The notes beneath the pieces were generated by a model, which had not been told where the DNA came from, ran no database searches, and was given only the letters and a program-made list of their open reading frames with translations. Shown here in pieces: positions 9,699 to 22,367 of a DNA stretch of 40,796 bases; positions within the stretch are counted from its first letter, which is position 1; every line of letters starts with the position of its first letter. The stretch comes from Rhodobacterales bacterium (GTDB taxonomy: Bacteria; Pseudomonadota; Alphaproteobacteria; Rhodobacterales; Rhodobacteraceae). The position numbers and the translations under genes were made by a program. The DNA is taken from NCBI GenBank assembly GCA_026400325.1, contig JAPLPF010000137.1:1486-42281 (forward strand), written 5' to 3'.

Positions 9699-10064
9699 TC
9701 AGACTTTGCCGTAGCCTGCGGCAAGTTCGGCCTGTCGCGTGCGGATGATCTGTTCGAGAAGGGCGTCGGGGAGGGGGTTGTCGGTCGTGAAGAGGACGCC
9801 GGACTTCGAGGTCTTGAACGGCGCGCAGTCGATCCGGGGAATGACAGTGCCGGAATGGGGGTAGAGGCCGAGGTGGCGGGTGAAGGCCGCGTAGCCCACG
9901 ACCATCCTGCCTTTTGGCCCCGGCTGGCGAAGCCCTGGCATGGCGTAGGACATTGTTTCAAGATGGTCGGGAAGAAGCGTCTTCAGGCGCGCCCGCAGGT
10001 TGGTCAGGGCCTCGCGCTGGTCCTGGGGGAGGGCGGAAAGATAGGTGTCGACGTCGGCGCTCAC
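9699..10064 (-). CDS. DUF1801-type small conserved protein
   Basis: VSADVDTYLSALPQDQREALTNLRARLKTLLPDHLETMSYAMPGLRQPGPKGRMVVGYAAFTRHLGLYPHSG; GTGA overlap with the purF stop. Confidence 0.75.
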   Translation of the reverse strand: MSADVDTYLSALPQDQREALTNLRARLKTLLPDHLETMSYAMPGLRQPGPKGRMVVGYAAFTRHLGLYPHSGTVIPRIDCAPFKTSKSGVLFTTDNPLPDALLEQIIRTRQAELAAGYGKV

Positions 10065-11524
10065 TCGGCCGCCTTCATCTGGAACCCTTCCTCGATCTTG
10101 TCGGACGGGGCTACGGGGTAGTCGCCCGAGAAACAGGCGTCGCAAAAGCGGGGCGCGGCTGCATCGCGGCCAGCGGCTTCGCCCGCGGCGCGATAGAGGC
10201 CGTCGAGGGACACGAATTTCAGACTGTCGACGCCGATCCAGTCACGCATTTCGTCTTCCGACATCGTTGCTGCCAGAAGCTTTGACCGTTCCGGCGTGTC
10301 GACACCGTAAAAGCACGGCCATGCGGTCGGGGGTGAGGCGATGCGGAAGTGGACCTCGGCAGCCCCCGCCTCAAGGATCATGTCCTTGATCTTGCGGCTG
10401 GTGGTGCCGCGCACGACGCTGTCGTCCACAAGGATCACCCGCTTGCCCTTGATGAGGGCGCGGTTGACGTTCAGCTTGAGCCGCACACCCATGTTGCGGA
10501 TGCTGTCGGTGGGCTCGATGAAGGTCCTGCCCATGTACTGGTTGCGGATGATCCCCATCCCGAAGGGGATGCCGCTTTCATGTGCATAGCCGATGGCCGC
10601 GGGGGTGCCGCTATCGGGCACCGGGCAGACAAGATCGGCATCCACCGGGGCCTCGCGCGCAAGTTCGACGCCGATCTGGCGGCGGGTCTCATAGACCGAG
10701 CGGCCACCTATGATGCTGTCAGGGCGCGAGAAGTAGACGTTTTCGAAGATACAGAACCGGGATTTGGCGGGCTGGAAGGGGCGGGTCGATTCGATCTTGT
10801 TGCCTTCGATCACCACCATCTCGCCGGGTTCGATCTCGCGGATGAACTCGGCCCCGATGATGTCGAGGCCGCAGGTCTCCGACGACAGCGCCCAGCCGTG
10901 ATCGCTGATGCGTCCAAGGACCAGCGGGCGCACGCCAAGGGGGTCACGCACTCCGATCAGCTTGGTGCGGGTCATGGCGACGACGGAAAACGCGCCCTCG
11001 ACCCGGCGCAGCGCGTCCTTGATGCGTTCCGACAGGGTCTTCTGGATCGACCGGGCCATCAGATGAATGATGCATTCGCTGTCCGAGGAGGACTGGAAGA
11101 TCGACCCGCGCTCGATCAGTTCGCGACGCAGCGCGGTGGCATTGGTCAGGTTGCCGTTGTGCGCGATGGCGCAGCCACCCATCGAAAACTCGCCAAAGAA
11201 GGGCTGCACGTCGCGGATCGCGGTGGCGCCTTTCGATCCGGCGGTGGAATAGCGGACATGGCCGATGGACAGGTTTCCCGGCAGGGTGTCCATCACGTCT
11301 GGCTTGGTGAAGTTGTCACGAACATAGCCGAAGCGGCGGGCCGAGTTGAAGCCGTGGTCGGGGTGGTAGCTGACAATGCCGCCGGCTTCTTGCCCGCGAT
11401 GTTGCAGGGCATGCAGACCAAGGGCCACGAAGTTCGACGCATCGGCCACGCCGACGACGCCGAAGATCCCGCACTCCTCCTTCAGCTTGTCGTCATCGAA
11501 GGGGTGCGAGCGGAAGGGGTCCAT
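10061..11524 (-). CDS. purF: amidophosphoribosyltransferase
   Basis: CGIFGVVG N-terminal glutamine amidotransferase; GHVRYSTAG; PRPP motif VILVDDSVVRGTTSRKI; SGIPFGMGIIRNQYMGRTFI. Confidence 0.96.
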   Translation of the reverse strand: MDPFRSHPFDDDKLKEECGIFGVVGVADASNFVALGLHALQHRGQEAGGIVSYHPDHGFNSARRFGYVRDNFTKPDVMDTLPGNLSIGHVRYSTAGSKGATAIRDVQPFFGEFSMGGCAIAHNGNLTNATALRRELIERGSIFQSSSDSECIIHLMARSIQKTLSERIKDALRRVEGAFSVVAMTRTKLIGVRDPLGVRPLVLGRISDHGWALSSETCGLDIIGAEFIREIEPGEMVVIEGNKIESTRPFQPAKSRFCIFENVYFSRPDSIIGGRSVYETRRQIGVELAREAPVDADLVCPVPDSGTPAAIGYAHESGIPFGMGIIRNQYMGRTFIEPTDSIRNMGVRLKLNVNRALIKGKRVILVDDSVVRGTTSRKIKDMILEAGAAEVHFRIASPPTAWPCFYGVDTPERSKLLAATMSEDEMRDWIGVDSLKFVSLDGLYRAAGEAAGRDAAAPRFCDACFSGDYPVAPSDKIEEGFQMKAAE

Positions 11525-11543
11525 GGGTCCGATTCCTGAAAGG

Positions 11544-11573
11544 CGCGGCTGCCGTTCACTTACGGCAGCCGCG
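11544..11573 (-). terminator. 11-bp perfect hairpin between cvpA and purF, about 20 nt upstream of the purF start
   Basis: CGCGGCTGCCG (11544-11554), loop TTCACTTA, CGGCAGCCGCG (11563-11573). Confidence 0.55.
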
Positions 11574-11606
11574 GGGGACTGTCACGCCCTGAAACGCCAA
11601 ATCCGG

Positions 11607-12236
11607 TCAGTTGCTGGCGGCAGGCGCCTCGGGTGCTGGTTCTGCCGCAGGAGCGGCGTCACCGACAGAGGCAGGCGCTGTCCCGATGCCACAGACATTT
11701 GTCAGATCGTTGTAGCGCTGGAGGATCCAGCCGGGGGCATCTGCGGGAATATTCTCGTCGATCTGGGCCTGGAAGTTGGCAAAGACCAGAGCAGTGCGCG
11801 ATTCGTCGATCATCGGGATCGCCTGATCGGACAGGACGCGGTCGTAAACGATGAAGGCGACCGCGATCAGCAGGATGCCACGCGCCGCGCCGAAAAGAAA
11901 TCCAAGCGCCTGGTCGATGCCGCCAAGGGCAGAGCGCTGCACCGCCCCCGAAAAGAGCGGGGTGAAAAGGGCCGCCACGATCAGGCCGATAACGAAGACC
12001 CCGGCAAAGGCGGCCACAACCGACAATTCGCAGCTTTCGGAAAGAAACTTGCCCACGACGGGCAGTTCCTTGACAAGCGGCTGCACACCGGGCGCGAAGT
12101 AGTAGGCCGCGACGGCAGCGCCGACCCAGCCAAGGATTGCCATCATTTCGCGGATCAGCCCGCGCGAGAAGGCGAGGATTGCGGAAACAATCACGATGAG
12201 GGCCGCACCACCGTCAACCGCGGTCAAGTTTTCCAT
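11607..12236 (-). CDS. cvpA: CvpA family protein
   Basis: Four hydrophobic segments, ILAFSRGLIREMMAILGWVGAAVAAY; sits upstream of purF. Confidence 0.85.
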   Translation of the reverse strand: MENLTAVDGGAALIVIVSAILAFSRGLIREMMAILGWVGAAVAAYYFAPGVQPLVKELPVVGKFLSESCELSVVAAFAGVFVIGLIVAALFTPLFSGAVQRSALGGIDQALGFLFGAARGILLIAVAFIVYDRVLSDQAIPMIDESRTALVFANFQAQIDENIPADAPGWILQRYNDLTNVCGIGTAPASVGDAAPAAEPAPEAPAASN

Positions 12237-12269
12237 TTTCAGTCCCCATTCCCGTTCTTCTGGCAGGGC

Positions 12270-13640
12270 CTATCCTGCCCCGAACATCTCGCCCACAAAG
12301 GCCGTCAGGTCCGGCATTTGCCGAACTGTCAGGCCCGCCGCTCCACCTTGCGCCCCTTCGATCTTTGAATGGGACGGCAACGTCGCCTGTGAGAAACCAA
12401 GTTTCGACGCTTCTTTCAACCTGTTTTCCGATTGTCCCACAGGCCGTAGCGCGCCGGAAAGGCTGATTTCACCGAAAAGCACCATGTCTGGCGGAATTGC
12501 CACATCTTCGCGCGCCGAAAGCAGGGCACCGGCCACTGCAAGGTCGGCAGCCGGTTCATTGACCCGCAAACCACCGGCGACGTTGAGGAAAACGTCAAGG
12601 CCGGTGAAGGGAATGCCGCAGCGCGCCTCCAGCACTGCAAGGATCGTGGACACCCGCCCGCTGTCGAGGCCGACGACCGTGCGGCGCGGGCTGGCAAGGG
12701 TGGAGGGCGCGACAAGGGCCTGGATCTCGGTCAGGACGGGCCGCGTCCCTTCGATCCCTGCAAAGACCGCCGATCCGGGCGCGGGTTGGTCCCGGTTGGC
12801 CAGGAACAGGGCCGAGGGGTTCGGCACTTCGGCCAGCCCGCCACCCGTCATCTCGAACACGCCGATCTCGTCCGCCGGACCGAAACGGTTCTTCACCGCG
12901 CGCAGGATGCGGAACTGGTGGCCCCGCTCGCCTTCAAAGTAAAGGACGGTGTCGACCATGTGTTCCACGACGCGGGGGCCCGCGATCTGGCCGTCCTTTG
13001 TGACATGGCCGACAAGGATCACCGCGACGCCACGCCGCTTGGCAAAGGTCACCAGCTCATGGGCCGAGGCGCGGACCTGGCTGACCGACCCCGGGGCCGC
13101 CTCGATGCTGTCCAGCCACATCGTCTGGATCGAATCGATGATCGCCAATGCGGGCCGTTCGGCATCCAGTGTGGTCAGGATGTCGCGCAGGTTGGTTTCG
13201 GCGCCGAGCTGGACATTCGCATCCGTAAGGTCCAGCCGCTGCGCCCGCATCCGAACCTGCGCTGCCGCCTCTTCCCCCGATATGTAAAGACATTTCAGAC
13301 CCTTGCGCGCAAAGCTGGCCGCCGCCTGCAACAGCAGCGTCGACTTGCCGATCCCCGGATCGCCACCGACAAGAATGGCCGAGGCCGGGACCAGCCCGCC
13401 CCCCAGCACCCGGTCCAACTCGTCAATGCCTGATGAGGCGCGCGGCGGCGGGGCCTCTGCGGTCGCAAGGTCGGACAGCGGGATCAACCGCCCCCTGGCC
13501 CCAAGAGACTTTGGTCCGGTCGACAGAGGCGCCTCTTCCACGACGGTGTTCCAGCCGCCGCAGGCATCGCATTTGCCGGTCCATTTGCGGTAACTCGCCC
13601 CGCAGACGGAGCAGGTGAAAGAGTTTGTCGCTTTGCTCAT
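12270..13640 (-). CDS. radA: DNA repair protein RadA
   Basis: N-terminal zinc finger CSVCGASYRKWTGKCDACGGWNT; Walker A GGDPGIGKSTLL; KNRFGPADEIGVFEM motif. Confidence 0.96.
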   Translation of the reverse strand: MSKATNSFTCSVCGASYRKWTGKCDACGGWNTVVEEAPLSTGPKSLGARGRLIPLSDLATAEAPPPRASSGIDELDRVLGGGLVPASAILVGGDPGIGKSTLLLQAAASFARKGLKCLYISGEEAAAQVRMRAQRLDLTDANVQLGAETNLRDILTTLDAERPALAIIDSIQTMWLDSIEAAPGSVSQVRASAHELVTFAKRRGVAVILVGHVTKDGQIAGPRVVEHMVDTVLYFEGERGHQFRILRAVKNRFGPADEIGVFEMTGGGLAEVPNPSALFLANRDQPAPGSAVFAGIEGTRPVLTEIQALVAPSTLASPRRTVVGLDSGRVSTILAVLEARCGIPFTGLDVFLNVAGGLRVNEPAADLAVAGALLSAREDVAIPPDMVLFGEISLSGALRPVGQSENRLKEASKLGFSQATLPSHSKIEGAQGGAAGLTVRQMPDLTAFVGEMFGAG

Positions 13641-13721
13641 GCGGCCTTAGTGCCTGCAAAGGGCCCGCTCATCAAGCCTGACGGCTTTCTTCTCTGGGGC
13701 CGGCGCAAGCGAATAGGCCCG

Positions 13722-14156
13722 TCAGGGCTGCACAGCGGCGGGTTTGCTTTTCCACGAGATCAGCACCTGCGCCAGGATACAGCCGGTGAAAAGGTAAAGC
13801 CCCCAGGCGGTTTCGATGGTCACCATGCCCGCGCCCTTCACGATCACGATGTAAAGCGCGATCAGGAAGACATCGGCCATGGCAAGCTTGCCCAGCACCT
13901 CCAGCGCCGGAAGTACCTTCGGGCTGAGAAGGTTGAAGTGCAGGAGCGCAAGGCCGATGGTCTTGGCATAGGGCGCGAAGATCGCAAGGAACGTGACGAG
14001 AAGGGCGAGGGCCGCGTCTGACCCCCACAAGGACTGCAAGCCGGTGATGACGCTGATCTCGTCCATCCCGAAGATCGGCAGAAGGGCTGCGCGCAGAAGG
14101 GGCGCAAACCAGGCGATGGGGAACAGGACAAGCAGGGTCAGGTTGAGGTATTTCAT
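13722..14156 (-). CDS. paraquat-inducible protein A-like membrane protein
   Basis: Short PqiA-like membrane protein (MKYLNLTLLVLFPIAWFAPLLRAALLPIFGMDEISVITGLQSLW...) next to mlaF. Confidence 0.7.
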   Translation of the reverse strand: MKYLNLTLLVLFPIAWFAPLLRAALLPIFGMDEISVITGLQSLWGSDAALALLVTFLAIFAPYAKTIGLALLHFNLLSPKVLPALEVLGKLAMADVFLIALYIVIVKGAGMVTIETAWGLYLFTGCILAQVLISWKSKPAAVQP

Positions 14157-14183
14157 CGGGCGCCTTTGAGCATGGCTGCGGGA

Positions 14184-14236
14184 CTGGAGGGTTTCACACC
14201 CTCCAGACCTCCCGTGGGATATCTGGCGACGAGAAA
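14184..14236. repeat. intergenic repeat copy D, hairpin CTGGAGGGT-TTCAC-ACCCTCCAG plus CCCGTGGGATAT
   Basis: Perfect 9-bp arms 14184-14192/14198-14206; 39-nt core aligns 34/39 gapless with the revcomp of 29301-29339. Confidence 0.75.
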
Positions 14237-14249
14237 GCCATGGTGGGTG

Positions 14250-14951
14250 TCATCGCACGCCCTCGATCGGCCCATCCGCCCGCCCGTGGATGAACTGCTG
14301 CACGTAGGGGTCTGGCGTTGCATCCATTTCCGAGACCGGACCGGTCCAGCGGATCACCCCGCCATGCAGCATCGCGACATTGTCCGCAATCGCGCGGACC
14401 GAAGACATGTCGTGGGTGATCGTCATCGCAGTGGCCCCCATCTCCACCACGATCTCGCGGATAAGGTCGTTGATGACGCCGGCCATGATCGGGTCAAGGC
14501 CGGTGGTGGGCTCGTCAAAGAAGATGATCTCGGGTTCTGCCGCGATGGCGCGGGCCAGGCCCACACGTTTCTGCATGCCGCCCGAAAGCTCGGCGGGGAA
14601 GAGGTCGGCGGTTTCGGGTTTCAGACCGACGCGGCGAAGTTTTTCGATGGCAATTGCACGCGCTTCGGCCTTTGGCAGGGCCTTCGCACCGCGCAGCAGG
14701 CGAAAGGCGACGTTTTCCCACACCTTCAGCGAATCGAACAACGCTCCGCCTTGAAAGAGCATTCCGAAGCGGGCCAGAAAGGCATCGCGGTCGGCCTTCG
14801 TCACATCCTGGCCATCAAGGGTGATCGTGCCGCTGTCGGGGCGCACCAGGCCAAGGATGCATTTCAGCAGCACCGACTTGCCCGTCCCCGACCCGCCAAT
14901 GATCACCATCGAGGTGCCCGACTGAACCGTCAGGTCCACCCCCTGCAGCAC
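14250..14951 (-). CDS. ABC transporter ATP-binding protein (MlaF-like), apparently lacking its normal start; homology extends upstream to about 14976
   Basis: Walker A GGSGTGKS, ELSGGMQKRVGLARAIAAEPEIIFFDEPTTGLDP. In-frame upstream codons read DHKAFGANR, but the first usable start is an internal GTG at 14951. Confidence 0.85.
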   Translation of the reverse strand: MLQGVDLTVQSGTSMVIIGGSGTGKSVLLKCILGLVRPDSGTITLDGQDVTKADRDAFLARFGMLFQGGALFDSLKVWENVAFRLLRGAKALPKAEARAIAIEKLRRVGLKPETADLFPAELSGGMQKRVGLARAIAAEPEIIFFDEPTTGLDPIMAGVINDLIREIVVEMGATAMTITHDMSSVRAIADNVAMLHGGVIRWTGPVSEMDATPDPYVQQFIHGRADGPIEGVR

Positions 14952-15706
14952 CCGGTTGGCCCCGAAGGCCTTGTGATCAGGATCGAAGCCGAGACGACGG
15001 CGGATTTCGTCGCCGCACCCACGCCCTGCGCGCCGCGCGCCGAGTTCATGCCGTGATAGCAGCCCATCAGCGCCACGATGAAGCCGAAGACCGCGCCCTT
15101 TACCAGGCCCGAGCCCACATCCCAGGTCTCGAGGAAATCGATGGTGTTCTTCAGGTAGGTTGCCGAGTTGAAATCTAGTCGCGTTATGCCGACCAGCCAG
15201 CCGCCCATGATGCCGATGGCGTCACCCACGGCCACCAGCACCGGCATGGCAAGGGTCGCCGCGACCACGCGCGGAACGGCAAGGTACTTCAACGGGTTGG
15301 TGGAAAGGGTCACCAGGGCGTCGATCTGTTCGGTCACTTTCATGGTGCCGATCTCGGCCGCGATGGAACTGGCCACCCGGGCGGCCACCATCAACCCGCC
15401 AAGAACGGGACCAAGCTCACGCGTGATGCCGATGGCGACGATCGAGGGGACCACGGTCTCGGCGTTGAAGCGGGCGCCACCGGCATAGATCTGCAGCGCC
15501 AGGGCGCCGCCGGTGAAGATCGCGGTCAGGCCGACGACGGGAAGCGAATACCAGCCGATCTGCAACAGGGATTGGCCAAGTTCCCGCAGATAGAACGGTG
15601 GCCGGAAGAGGTGGCCCAAAATCGCGGCCGCAAAAAGCGCCACGCGGCCGACAGCGGCGATAGCTTGCAGGGTTGGGCGCCCAATCGCTGCCAGGGCCGC
15701 GGTCAT
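14930..15706 (-). CDS. ABC transporter permease (MlaE-like) with an aberrant C-terminus
   Basis: MlaE family sequence ([56 protein letters not shown]); ends ...[22 protein letters not shown] instead of a last TM helix. Confidence 0.85.
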   Translation of the reverse strand: MTAALAAIGRPTLQAIAAVGRVALFAAAILGHLFRPPFYLRELGQSLLQIGWYSLPVVGLTAIFTGGALALQIYAGGARFNAETVVPSIVAIGITRELGPVLGGLMVAARVASSIAAEIGTMKVTEQIDALVTLSTNPLKYLAVPRVVAATLAMPVLVAVGDAIGIMGGWLVGITRLDFNSATYLKNTIDFLETWDVGSGLVKGAVFGFIVALMGCYHGMNSARGAQGVGAATKSAVVSASILITRPSGPTGCCRGWT

Positions 15707-16752
15707 GCGCGCGGCTCGAGGTAGCGGCGCAGGTAGCGGGTGCCAAGGGCGGTCAGAAGCTCATAACCGATGGTCCCGGCGGCATCGGCCAGCGCGTCCA
15801 CGGTCTGATGCGGGCCAAGGATATCCAGCGTCTTTGGCACTTCGGGCAGATCGGTGATGTCGACAGTGATCAGGTCCATCGACACGCGGCCGACAAGCGG
15901 GCAGGGCGTGTCGCCGTCCCAAAGCTGGGCGCGGCTGGAAAGGGTGCGGGGCAGGCCGTCGGCATAACCGCCCGCCACGGTGGCGATGATGGACGGGCGT
16001 TCGGCCGTCCATGTGCAGCCATAGCCTACGCTTTCGCCCGGCTCGACCTCGCGCGTCTGGATCACCGGCAGGGACAGCCTGACCACCGGTTGGGCCGACG
16101 GAAAGGGCAGACCGCCATACATCCCCACGCCTGGGCGGGTCAGGTCAAAGTGAAAGCGCGGGCCAAGAAGGATGCCGCCGGTGGACGCAAGGCTGCGCGG
16201 CAGGCCGGTGCCGTCGGTCATGGCGTGAAACGCCGCAAGCTGGACCGCGTTCATCGGGTGGTCCGGCTCGTCCGAGCAGGCAAGGTGGCTGAGCAGAAGC
16301 TCCGGCCCGGCCTCGATCAGGATCGGCGCCACCGCCTGCCACTCCAGCATCTCGACGCCAAGGCGGTTCATGCCGGTGTCAAGCTGCACCCCGAAGGCAT
16401 GGCCGGGCAGCGCCTCAAGATGGCGGGTGATCTGGTCAAGGCTGGTCAGCATTGGTGTCAGGTCAAGATCGTGGATCATTTCGGTATCGCCCGACATGTG
16501 TCCCGACAGAAGGGCAATCTGCGGACCCGGCCCCAGGGCCTGCCGGACGGCAGCGCCTTCTTCGGCGCAGGCGACAAAGAACCGCCGCGCCCCGGCCCCT
16601 GCGAGGGACCGGGCTACCCGGGTGACACCCAGGCCGTAGGCATCGGCCTTGACCACGGCCGCGGTCTGCACTTCGGGACCGGTCAGCCGGTCAAGCGCGC
16701 GCCAGTTCAGGGCCACGGCATCAAGGTCGATGGTCAGGGTCGCTGTCGCCAT
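15703..16752 (-). CDS. alr: alanine racemase
   Basis: [15 protein letters not shown]-lysine motif, [36 protein letters not shown]. Confidence 0.94.
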   Translation of the reverse strand: MATATLTIDLDAVALNWRALDRLTGPEVQTAAVVKADAYGLGVTRVARSLAGAGARRFFVACAEEGAAVRQALGPGPQIALLSGHMSGDTEMIHDLDLTPMLTSLDQITRHLEALPGHAFGVQLDTGMNRLGVEMLEWQAVAPILIEAGPELLLSHLACSDEPDHPMNAVQLAAFHAMTDGTGLPRSLASTGGILLGPRFHFDLTRPGVGMYGGLPFPSAQPVVRLSLPVIQTREVEPGESVGYGCTWTAERPSIIATVAGGYADGLPRTLSSRAQLWDGDTPCPLVGRVSMDLITVDITDLPEVPKTLDILGPHQTVDALADAAGTIGYELLTALGTRYLRRYLEPRA

Positions 16753-16865
16753 GGCCGCTGTTTTGACCGGGCCGGGCCCGGGGTCAAGGGAAAACCTCTG
16801 CCCTGCATCCTGCTTGCCCTTTTGCCGCCTGCGCGCAAGGGTAGGCAAAACCGGGGGCCTGCCGC

Positions 16866-19877
<3,012 letters not shown>

Positions 19878-21380
19878 TCAGAAGCCCACGTCCGGCCCGC
19901 CAGAGCCCTGCCAGGGTTTTGCCAGGTTGCCGAAGCGGGTGAAGCGGCCCTCGAAGGACAATTCTACCGTGCCGATCGGTCCGTGGCGCTGCTTGCCGAT
20001 GATCACTTCGGCCTTGCCATGCACTGATTCCATCATCGTCTGCCATTGGGCCATCTTTTCAAGCTCATGGTCACCCGGCTTTTCCCGTTCGCGGTAGTAT
20101 TCCTCGCGGAAGACGAACATGACCACGTCGGCGTCCTGCTCGATCGAGCCCGATTCCCGCAGGTCCGAAAGTTGCGGGCGCTTGTCCTCGCGGTTTTCCA
20201 CCTGGCGCGACAGCTGCGACAGGGCGATCACCGGGATGTTCAGCTCCTTGGCGATCGCCTTAAGGCCCTGGGTGATCTCGGACACTTCCTGCACCCGGTT
20301 TTCCCTGGACGTGCCTTTCAGCAGCTGCAGGTAGTCGATGATCAACACATCCAGCCCATGCGTCCGTTTGAGCCGCCGCGCTCGAGCGGCAACCTGGCTG
20401 ATCGGCAGGGCAGGGGTGTCGTCGATGTAAAGCGGGCAGGCCTCCAGGGCCTTGGCCGCCTCGACGAAGCGGCGGAATTCCTGTTCGGTCATGTCGCCCC
20501 GGCGGATCTGTTCGGAGGGCACTTCCGACGCTTCCGACAGGATCCGCGCCGCCAGCTGTTCGGCCGACATCTCGAGGCTGAAGAACCCGACCACGCCACC
20601 TTCGACGGATCCGTCCGTTCCGTCCGGCAGTCGCCCACGCTTGTGCGCCTTGGCGATGTTGAAGGCGATGTTCGTCGCCAGCGAGGTCTTTCCCATCGAG
20701 GGTCGCCCGGCCAGGATCAGAAGGTCGGACGGGTGCAGACCGCCCAGCTTCTTGTCCATGTCGATCAGGCCGGTCGAGATGCCGGCAAGGCCACCGTCGC
20801 GCTGGTAGGCGGCGTTCGCCATGTTGACGGCATCGGTGACCGCCTTGAGAAAGCTTTGAAAGCCACGTTCGGCCGTGCCCTGTTCGCCCAGCTTGTAAAG
20901 CCGCTGTTCGGCCTCGATGATCTGGTCTTTCGGCTCGCTTGCCACCTCCACCCTGGCGGCCTGGGCGGCGATGTCGCGGCCAAGCTGGATGAGTTCGCGC
21001 CGCACCGCCAGGTCATAGATCATCTGCGCATAGTCGCGGGCGGCATAGGCCGAGATCGCCGCCCCTGCAAGGCGGACAAGGTAGGCCGGGCCGCCCAGTT
21101 CCTTCAGACCGGCATCATCGTCGAAAAAGGCCTTGAGCGTGACCGGGGACGCAAGGGCGTTCTTCTGGATGCGCGCCGACGCGATCTCGAAGATGCGCTG
21201 ATGGACGGGGTCAAAGAAATGCGGCGGTTTGACCAGCGACGAGATGCGGTCATAGATCTCGTTGTTGGTCAGGATCGCGCCAAGAAGCTGCTGCTCGGCC
21301 TCGATATTGTGGGGCAGCACGTCAGTCTCGGCAGCGACAGGGGCCGGAACCAAGGGGCGTAGTGTGGTGATCTCTGTCAT
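19878..21380 (-). CDS. dnaB: replicative DNA helicase
   Basis: LPHNIEAEQQLLGAILTNNEIYDR, Walker A GRPSMGKTSLATNIA, FFSLEMSAEQLAARIL, DVLIIDYLQLL, LSQLSRQVENREDKRPQLSDLRESGSIEQDADVV. Confidence 0.97.
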   Translation of the reverse strand: MTEITTLRPLVPAPVAAETDVLPHNIEAEQQLLGAILTNNEIYDRISSLVKPPHFFDPVHQRIFEIASARIQKNALASPVTLKAFFDDDAGLKELGGPAYLVRLAGAAISAYAARDYAQMIYDLAVRRELIQLGRDIAAQAARVEVASEPKDQIIEAEQRLYKLGEQGTAERGFQSFLKAVTDAVNMANAAYQRDGGLAGISTGLIDMDKKLGGLHPSDLLILAGRPSMGKTSLATNIAFNIAKAHKRGRLPDGTDGSVEGGVVGFFSLEMSAEQLAARILSEASEVPSEQIRRGDMTEQEFRRFVEAAKALEACPLYIDDTPALPISQVAARARRLKRTHGLDVLIIDYLQLLKGTSRENRVQEVSEITQGLKAIAKELNIPVIALSQLSRQVENREDKRPQLSDLRESGSIEQDADVVMFVFREEYYREREKPGDHELEKMAQWQTMMESVHGKAEVIIGKQRHGPIGTVELSFEGRFTRFGNLAKPWQGSGGPDVGF

Positions 21381-21445
21381 GTAAGTCTCCTGCCGGTGCC
21401 TTGTCTGCCCGATCCCGAGGGGGGCCGTCCATAGGGGAACAACCC

Positions 21446-21563
21446 TGTGGATAAGACGGGGCGAGTCGCGTCTGTTGCGCGGACTTGTGGAAACCATACC
21501 ACATCTTGCGGGCAGTTGTGCCGGTGATCGATTCCCGGCGGGTTGTCCACCGAGGTGTCCACA
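21446..21563. promoter_or_regulatory. cluster of DnaA-box-like 9-mers upstream of dnaB
   Basis: 21446-21454 TGTGGATAA = perfect revcomp of TTATCCACA; degenerate sites at 21486-21494, 21543-21551 and 21555-21563. Confidence 0.5.
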
Positions 21564-21597
21564 AACCTGCCCACCGAAATCGGACAGGCCGCTGCGA

Positions 21598-22278
21598 TCA
21601 GGCGGGTTTGCGCGCCTCTTGCCAGGCGCGGGGGGCTTTGAGGAATTGTTCCACTTCGGTCAGGGTGGCTGCGTCAAAGGCGCCTTGTGCGCGGGCTTCG
21701 GCGAGGACATCCCACCAGGTGCAGAGATGATGCAGCCGAACCCCGTGGTCGGCAAGCCGCGCCTCGGTGCCCTCGAAGATGCCGTAGTAGAAAATCACTG
21801 CGGTGTGGCCACAGGTCGCCCCCGTCTCGCGGATCGCATCGACGAAGGACAGCTTCGAGCCACCGTCCGTCGTCAGATCCTCGACCAGAAGGACGCGCTG
21901 GCCGGGTGTCATGGCGCCCTCGATGCGGGCGTTGCGACCATAGCCCTTGGGCTTTTTGCGCACATAGGTCATCGGCAAGGCCAGCCGTTCGGCCACGAGG
22001 GCGGCAAAGGGAATGCCCGCCGTTTCGCCGCCGGCGATGTTGTCGAAGGCCTCGAACCCGGCGTCGCGCTGGATGGTGACGGTCAGGAAATCCATCAGGA
22101 CCGACCGGATGCGCGGATAGCTGATCAGCTTGCGGCAATCGATGTAGGTGGGCGACGGCAGGCCCGAGGCCAGGGTGAACGGTGTCTCGGCGTTGAAATG
22201 CACGGCCTTGATCTCGAGGAGCGCCCGGGCGGTCAGGCGGGCAATCTCGTCACGGGGCGGGAAAGTCGAGGGGATCAT
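21598..22278 (-). CDS. pyrE: orotate phosphoribosyltransferase
   Basis: PRPP motif [43 protein letters not shown]; adjacent to pyrC. Confidence 0.93.
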   Translation of the reverse strand: MIPSTFPPRDEIARLTARALLEIKAVHFNAETPFTLASGLPSPTYIDCRKLISYPRIRSVLMDFLTVTIQRDAGFEAFDNIAGGETAGIPFAALVAERLALPMTYVRKKPKGYGRNARIEGAMTPGQRVLLVEDLTTDGGSKLSFVDAIRETGATCGHTAVIFYYGIFEGTEARLADHGVRLHHLCTWWDVLAEARAQGAFDAATLTEVEQFLKAPRAWQEARKPA

Positions 22279-22367
22279 GGGCAGTCCTTTCGGGCGGGCT
22301 TGTCGTTCGACTTCGTCTCCTCCTCGCCGGTCGCCCCGACGAGTGACGACGTCATCAAGGAGGCGTT

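Noticed and set aside
10349-11539. 396-aa plus-strand ORF antisense to purF
   Set aside because: Mirrors purF coding; no independent support.
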